A stretch of DNA of 64,000 nucleotides from Phoronis australis (lineage: Eukaryota; Phoronida; Phoronidae): contig NMRA01000158.1 in the NCBI GenBank assembly GCA_002633005.1, positions 308,229 to 372,228 of the forward strand. The letters are read 5' to 3'. The translations under genes were made by a program, and so were the position numbers. Every line of letters starts with the position of its first letter. The stretch's first letter is position 1. The notes under the pieces are model-generated. The model was not told the origin of the DNA and made no database searches. It saw nothing but the letters and a program-made list of their open reading frames with translations. Shown here in pieces: positions 57,496-64,000 of this stretch.

Positions 57496-60400
57496 ATGGA
57501 GGACGAGAATCGTAATTCCATAGTGACAGGTGCCATAACCTTTTTGACTAACACCAAACGATTTATTTGGAACAGACAAGAGAAAACGGTTTTGGGACGA
57601 AATGCTCAAAGTTGGGGTAAGTTAAGCCGTGGTACAACCGGATGACAAAGTTTTGTGTTGCCCTTTTGCATTCAGTCAAAACCTACGAGTAGGCCTACTC
57701 TAACTTCTGGGTGGCTGTGGTACAGTCAGTTCAGTCATGATGACTGGTTAGTGGTAAGTTTCGTCAAGCAAATATTTTTTTTTTAATGTTTATTACGAAA
57801 TCTTCAGAATTCAATGAATATACATAACCCAGAAAGCGCCAAGAGGCATTAGATCTGGGTAAACAAAATACAAAGAAGTCTATATACAATAATTATATAC
57901 AAATACATAAATAAAAAAAAACTGATGTTAAGAATATGATATATGATAACGAATGAAAATAATTCATTTTCATACAGATGTATAATATTCTATCCACTCA
58001 CACAAAGAGATTTAATGTTATAAAGAAATTCTGATACTATTTCAAATAAAACCTTATTTTCGTTTGAGTTAAGTACTTGACATCCATATAGAAAGAAATT
58101 AATTTTGTTGTACAATTGCGGAATTTCAGAATATTTTTTATAAACATTGGGGTATTGTTCGAGTGCCTGGAAGAGCTGTACCCTCTCCTCCTTGCATACC
58201 TCACAAGCAAGGAAAACGTGAGGATATGTCTGGGTATCTCCACAGGAACACAGAGGCGAAATATTATCAAAATTATGTCTAAATTTCTCGTTGTTTAGGA
58301 ACAGACCACATCTTGATCTGTATAGGGTTATTTCAACCACAAGCAAATATGTTATTTCTGTGTTTTGGAGTTCAATCAATACACAGCCAGGCAGCTGCTA
58401 GGGTCGTGAGTAAGACTTATACATGTATATAAGGTGTAGAATTTTTTTGAGGTAAAAATTTACTAATTCAACCACCCAGTACATAGTTGTACAGCAATAT
58501 GAAATCTAGTCAATACATCAAACAGATTAGAAACATCGAACCCTATAAAAGCTAGTTGCTAGGCAATAAACAAGACCACTTTGCCTGGAATCTCTCAGGA
58601 GCCAATTTATAATGGTAAATATTTTCCTCCCATAAAAATGAACACGGGTTGCTTCTCTTATGGAAAGCTAGATCAGAACATGAAAAATGAACATTCACCA
58701 AGCCAGCATATGAGTAATCCGAAAATGCAAACCTGCAACTTGATTTTGGCCAATAACGTTCCGTCACAATATGGGCAGTGACGTGAATCAGAGAGCTGGC
58801 AACTCACCGAAGTTTCGCACACACGCACCATTTTTGAGTCTGCATTTCAAGAAGGTTTTCACTAAAAGTTCCAATGCTCTTATTGGTAGCGAAAATTGAA
58901 CTCTAAGGAATATTTCAAACAGTGATTTCATGAGAATGAAATTGTCAAGAATGACTTGTTGATGATTTTATCTATTCTGAGAATTGTGCCTTATTTTGGC
59001 CCACCTACACGTTTAATACTATTTGTCAGTTTAACTTCTCCTTCTCATACCACGTGATTACTACACGTGGCTGCATCGACTGTATTGTTATATTGTAGTT
59101 TCTGTACAAATAAAATCAGTTGTTCTTTTAACCTTACACAAACCAGTTACCATTTTTGCTCTCCCAATTCGTTCCACACAGAAATGCTAGCTACATCGAT
59201 TTTCTTGACGAAATACAGCTTTAAGTTTTATTAATGCAACCAAACATTAGTTTGAAATTGCATCGGTTGAACTTCTTGAATGTTGGTTAGATTTCCCTAT
59301 ATTATTTAACAATTCTATGCATTTTCTTGTAGGAAGGATTGGAATTTTCTATCTTCTATTCTTCTTCTGTCTGGGTGGTGTTTGGTTTGTTATGTTCTCT
59401 GTGTTCAACTTGACCATTCAGGAGGATAACCCCAAGTTGCAAGATAAAGCAAGTTCATTGAGACAGAATCCTGGTAAGCAAACGCCATGTGTCTGATGCG
59501 ACATCCCTGCAAATTGTCTCCCCTTCGTACCTGCAAATTGTCTCCCCTTCGTACTTGCCACGACAGTCAGTAAATCTTTATGCCGCATTAAGACTGTTCT
59601 TTCTGTCAAAAATCAGGTATTAATTTAGGCCTCTTACCCTTACTACAAAATTGGTCTCAAATTGTTCCTTAGTGAAATTATAGGTATTTCAGGGCGTCAG
59701 AAGAACTCAGTTTGCTATTTCGCCAGACTAGTGCTTATATAAAAGCCAGGTTATGCTGTGCCAGCTGAAATACAAAAGAAATAACTTGTCCCAAGACCCC
59801 AAAATGATAATCACTTCTAAGGAGCAGTATAAGACCAATATTTTACATGAAAAGAATCAAACATTGACACCTTCACTGGTCGAATTTTGTGGGCAACTTG
59901 ACTGGTTCGGTAAACTTAAAATCTGCCTATCCTACTAGTAATTAATGAAATCATCCAGCTTTGGCTGATGTTATCCTTCTCTGGAGATAAAGTTGCCTTA
60001 TGGGTAATCAAGAGTGAAAGTTGCCCATCATGACTATGGGTGAAACCGCTGGTGGCAACAATAATTTTTGAATATGTTTTTTGAATTTCAAAAATTCAGT
60101 AAAAGTGTTACTTTCATCACCTAAAATTAAAAAGTAGTCCATTGTGGTATTCTGCTTCATTAGTTCAGTGTTGAACGTTCAACATAAGCTATTACCGAGG
60201 GTCATAATGATTTGGAAATTGAGGAAAGACAAGGATCATCCTTAACCATACAACTTGGGGCATGCATCGTTAAGAAGACTACGAAAATCAAAACTTTTAA
60301 TTGACAGAAAGCACGAGTATAGTGCAGTGTAGTGAGTATAGAGCTGTTTTGATGTGTTTGATAATAGGAATTTGCTGAGGGTAGGCTTTTGTTAAAAAAA

Positions 60401-63400
60401 ATAATTGAGAACAGATTTTGGTAAAGGTTTTGGTGTTCATTGTGTGTGGAACTGATGAAAATACTTGGGTACATCCATGCATGTTTATAAACACGTTCCC
60501 TGTTTTTTCAAAAAAAGTTTTGTTGTGAATGACGGGACATTTATTATGTGTCTGGGCTTGCTGCATGTTGAAATATCCTTTATTTACCAACAAGTCATTT
60601 TCAAAGTGATGTCTTGGGAAGGTTGCACACTTATCATGCGTGGAGTAACTGATACATTCTTTCAGTTTAGTGTACATAATTACTCCCACAATACCTTCTT
60701 GGGTAACAGCCGTTATCCATGTTATTACCCCGACAGTACCTTCTTGGGTAACAGCCGTTATCCATGTTATTACCCCCACAGTAAATTCTTAGGTAACAAC
60801 CGTTATCCGTGTTATTACCCCCACAGTACCTTCTTGGGTAACGGCCGTTATCCATGTTATCACACCATATGTTTTAGGTTTCCACATCATGATCTGTTCA
60901 CAGGTTTGGGTGTTCGACCACTTCCTGATGACAACAAGATAGTCCACTATTCATTTGAAGCTGGAAAACCGATCACATACAAGATGTATCAATCAAGCCT
61001 GGAGCTGTTTCTTCATAGTAGGTGGCAACAACAGTAACTCCAGCTACATCAAAACAATTATTTGGGTAAAATCAGCATCCCCTTGATCAAATTTAGCAAA
61101 TGAACTAGAATTATAGAATTACACGAAAATGTTAAAACTGGTTTGGCAGTGACTTTGGTCACAACAAGGATTTAGACCACTTATGCCTTTATAAAACTGG
61201 GAATGAAATTGTTCCTCAATCAATATAATTGTAAGTGTGGACTTAGAAACAGGTCTTCTTCTCTTTCAAGAGGATTTTTTCTTTTTTGGTTTCGATTTCG
61301 TCTCATTTGACTTTCTAGTATCCTTTTTTCGTCGCTTATTTTTATCATTATTTTTTACTTTATTCATGCAAAGACATTTATTTCAGTTAAATCTCATAAC
61401 ACAAAAAAATTCTGTCCCAAACTAAGCCTATTTGTGGAACGGTACTACACCTGGTCATTCCAAGCCCTGTAGAAAGCATAGAGAATAATGCTTGAGACCA
61501 GACTTTACGAGTGACTGTCATTTTATTCACCAAGATTACCTTCTAGAGGAGTCGGTAATCACCATTAGTTCCTTGCAAGATCAAAAATCACTTCTCATTT
61601 GAGTAATGAAAAATTTATTTGCCACCTCCTATTTTATAAGGGGACGGTGTTTTACAGCAATAAAATCAATCTTATCTCATTCCTTGCTCGGAATAGAAAC
61701 AAATTCTAAGCTAAGAAGTTTATCAGCAACACGCTTTGTCACTCATGCTGTAAACACGCCTTTAAATAAGGTTTGGAAAAATCTGTTGAATTTCATGTGG
61801 TCCGACCCAGTGGTCCTTCACCTTCTATCCACATTCCAGTTTCACTAGGGTTACGGCTAGTTGTTGATGAAGTGACTCTTCTCTAAGGGTCACATGGTGA
61901 GGGTGACTACTGTTTCTCATCAGATTTATATCTAAACAGAAGGCTATAAGCATCCAGATTGTATTTTTCCATTTCCGTTTTGGGACGTGAAAACCGATGG
62001 AATTCTTAAAATCGGAATAGAGGAGTAAAAATTATATAGACTTGGGTTCGTGAATTTTCAAAAGTGGTCAAGCAATAGGAATTTTGTCAAAAAATTCAAC
62101 CCTTGAACTATTCATAGGAAAGAGGAAGGTACATGGCTTGTCAGCTAATTTTACACATGACTAAATATCAATAGGAAGAATTCCAGGCGATTCAATCAAC
62201 CAATTTCAATTGAACAATTGAAGAACAAAATGTATCTTGGCTTTGCAAAGACAAATACATTTGTGAAGATTGAAGTCAGTGTTTTTAACACTAGGGGTTT
62301 TTAACGGCTTTAAGTTTTAGGAAGAATTTTTTAAAAAGGCACAANGAATTACACGAAACTTAAAACTGCCTTGGCAGTGACTTTGGTCACAACAAGGATT
62401 TAGACCACTTATGCCTTTATAAAACTGGGTCTGAAATTGTTCCTCAATCAATATAATTGTAAGTGTGGACTTACCGTAGAAACAGGTCTTCTTCTCTTTC
62501 AAGAGGATTTTTTCTTTTTTGGTTTCGATTTCGTCTTATTTGACTTTCTAGTATCCTTTTTTCGTCGCTCATTTTTATCATTATTTTTTACTTTATTCAT
62601 GCAAAGACATTTATTTCAGTTGAATCTCATAACACAAAAAAATTTTGTCCCAAACTAAACTTATTTGTGGAACGGTACTATACCTGGTCATTCCAAGCCC
62701 TGTAGAAAGCATAGAGAATAATGCTTGAGACCAGACTTTATGAGTGCCTGTCATTTTATTCACCAAGATTACCTTCTAGAGGAGTCGGTAACCACCATTA
62801 TTTCTTTACAAGATCAAAAATCACTTCTCATCTGAGTAATGAGAAATTTATTTGCCACCTCCTATTTTATAAGGGGAAGTTGTTTGACAGCAATAAAATC
62901 AATCTTATCTCATTCCTTGCTCGGAATAGAAACAATTTCTAGGCTAAGAAGTTTATCAGCAACACGCTTTGTCACTCATGCTGTAAACACGCCTTTAAAT
63001 AAGGTTTGGAAAAATCTGTTGAATTTCATGTGGTCCGACCCAGTGGTCCTTCACCTTCTATCCACATTCCAGTTCCACTAGGGTTACGGCTAGTTGTTGA
63101 TGAAGTGACTCTTCTCTAAGGGTCACATGGTGAGGGTGACTACTGTTTCTCATCAGATTTATATCTAAACAGAAGGCTATAAGCATCCAGATTGTATTTT
63201 TCCATTTCCGTTTTGGGACGTGAAAACCGATGGAATTCTTAAAATCGGAATAGAGGAGTAAAAATTATATAGACTTGGGTTCGTGAATTTTCAAAAGTGG
63301 TCAAGCAATAGGAATTTTGTCAAAAAATTCAACCCTTGAACTATTCATAGGAAAGAGGAAGGTACATGGCTTGTCAGCTAATTTTACACATGACTAAATA

Positions 63401-64000
63401 TCAATAGGAAGAATTCCAGGCGATTCAATCAACCAATTTCAATTGAACAATTGAAGAACAAAATGTATCTTGGCTTTGCAAAGACAAATACATTTGTGAA
63501 GATTGAAGTCAGTGTTTTTAACACTAGGGGTTTTTAACGGCTTTAAGTTTTAGGAAGAATTTTTTAAAAAGGCACAAGATGAGGCGAGACTATGTGACAT
63601 AAGTACTACACTTGGAAGTGGTTGTACTAGTTGCCATAGCGACATTCCCCCAGTCGCGCTTACCATTCATATTGACTGCAGAAAACAAAAATTGTTCTCT
63701 GTGAAACTCAGGAAAATTCATGTGGAAAACGAAAACACGATATCCCTCAGCGGGAACCGTGTGCTTGAATCCTTAAAAAGTTTAGGTCGTTTACCCTGCT
63801 CAAGAAATACCTTATGTTGGCCTTTTGTAAAGAGTATACATACAGCACTGTTACTTCAGGTTATGATGACGAGTATCAGAAGAACCACTTGCAGTGTGAT
63901 CACAACACTAAACTTCAACATGACCAAGTGTGTGCCTTTAATGTGTCCAGCCACTTCAACTTCGGTGCTACATCACCTGGTTGCACAGCTGATACAGAAT
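57496..64000 (+). CDS. Na+/K+-ATPase beta subunit (partial, first four exons)
   Basis: The beta subunit is a type II membrane glycoprotein needed for folding, plasma-membrane delivery and K+ handling of the Na+/K+ pump alpha subunit. Exons: 57496-57616, 59333-59473, 60904-61017, 63860 to at least 64000; the three introns are GT-AG and all phase 1. The cytoplasmic part (about 1-42) holds KRFIWNRQEKTVLGRNAQSW, the family signature (human FIWNSEKKEFLGRTGGSW). The single membrane helix is about 43-65 (IGIFYLLFFFCLGGVWFVMF), then FNLTIQ, GLGVRPLPD, and in exon 4 CDHNTK and CAFNVSSHFNFG, with cysteines and an N-glycosylation sequon (NVS) typical of the ectodomain. The C-terminal ectodomain with the conserved disulfides lies beyond the window. 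The family has several paralogues, so I give no number. Confidence 0.92.
57772..58395 (-). mobile_element. 5'-truncated LINE 3' end (non-LTR retrotransposon) in intron 1 of the ATPase beta gene
   Basis: On the - strand a 129-codon open frame (58379-57990) ends the element. It has SRCGLFLNNEKFRHNFDN then CSCGDTQTYPHVFLAC, the C-x-C...H...C cysteine-histidine motif that closes many LINE ORF2 proteins after reverse transcriptase. The + strand T-run at about 57774-57784 is its poly(A) tail. The reverse transcriptase itself is missing, as in typical 5' truncation. Clade not assignable. Confidence 0.65.
60681..60866. repeat. 45-bp minisatellite, 4 units, beside ATPase beta exon 3
   Basis: Unit ACCTTCTTGGGTAACAGCCG TTATCCATGTTATTACCCCC ACAGT repeats four times and ends about 37 bases before the exon 3 acceptor. 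Being a multiple of three it leaves a long open frame that runs into exon 3 in frame, but the spliced exon 2-exon 3 join explains the protein without it. Confidence 0.88.
61116..62344. repeat. Allelic duplication block 4, copy A
   Basis: Near-identical to 62346-63577 with scattered substitutions; separated from it only by the single N at 62345. Lies in intron 3 of the ATPase beta gene. Contains a TTCTTTTTTGG-type MITE (about 61254-61473, ending GTCATTCCAAGCCCTG). Confidence 0.93.
62346..63577. repeat. Allelic duplication block 4, copy B
   Basis: Begins GAATTACACGAAACTTAAAA right after the N and ends AAAAAGGCACAA, the same sequence that ends copy A. The sequence after 63577 (GATGAGGCGAGAC) is the true continuation toward exon 4. 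Confidence 0.93.

Overview
This is animal nuclear DNA: AT-rich, intron-rich, no operons or bacterial signals, coding exons of 50-1200 bp between long introns, a vertebrate-type CCAN kinetochore gene, (CA)n microsatellite and many short transposon relics. The gene set and high allelic divergence suggest a marine invertebrate, perhaps an invertebrate deuterostome; the species cannot be fixed from the sequence alone.

Layout. 1-5.2 kb: two candidate terminal coding exons of an unrecognised + strand gene. 9.7-17.4 kb (- strand): a nine-exon CENP-P homologue (kinetochore CCAN subunit), 323 residues. 20.5-36.4 kb (+ strand): a 15-exon NOL8 homologue (nucleolar RRM protein), 928 residues. CENPP and NOL8 stand head to head, as in the human genome. 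36.4-40.3 kb: intergenic, one orphan candidate exon. 40.3-50.3 kb (+): a four-exon TEX264 homologue (ER-phagy receptor, 286 residues) with its LC3-interacting motif. 57.5 kb to the window end (+): the first four exons of a Na+/K+-ATPase beta subunit.

The gene models were built by hand from homology, GT-AG boundaries and phase bookkeeping; the three complete ones add up to whole codons. One NOL8 intron is a minor-class (U12) AT-AC intron.

The other theme is allelic duplication. Four blocks occur twice in direct tandem (19.09-23.84, 29.81-33.64, 46.12-46.59 and 61.12-63.58 kb), and in each a single N lies between the copies. The simplest reading is two haplotypes of a highly heterozygous animal laid end to end by the assembler, so NOL8 exons 1, 9, 10 and 11 appear twice. 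Comparing the copies reveals empty and filled sites of transposable elements, including a Harbinger-like MITE inserted inside a NOL8 splice donor. Several foldback/MITE families, a tRNA-derived SINE, a LINE 3' end and seven minisatellites fill introns and intergenic DNA. I found no undescribed multi-gene system; the novelty lies in gene structure, synteny and polymorphic elements.
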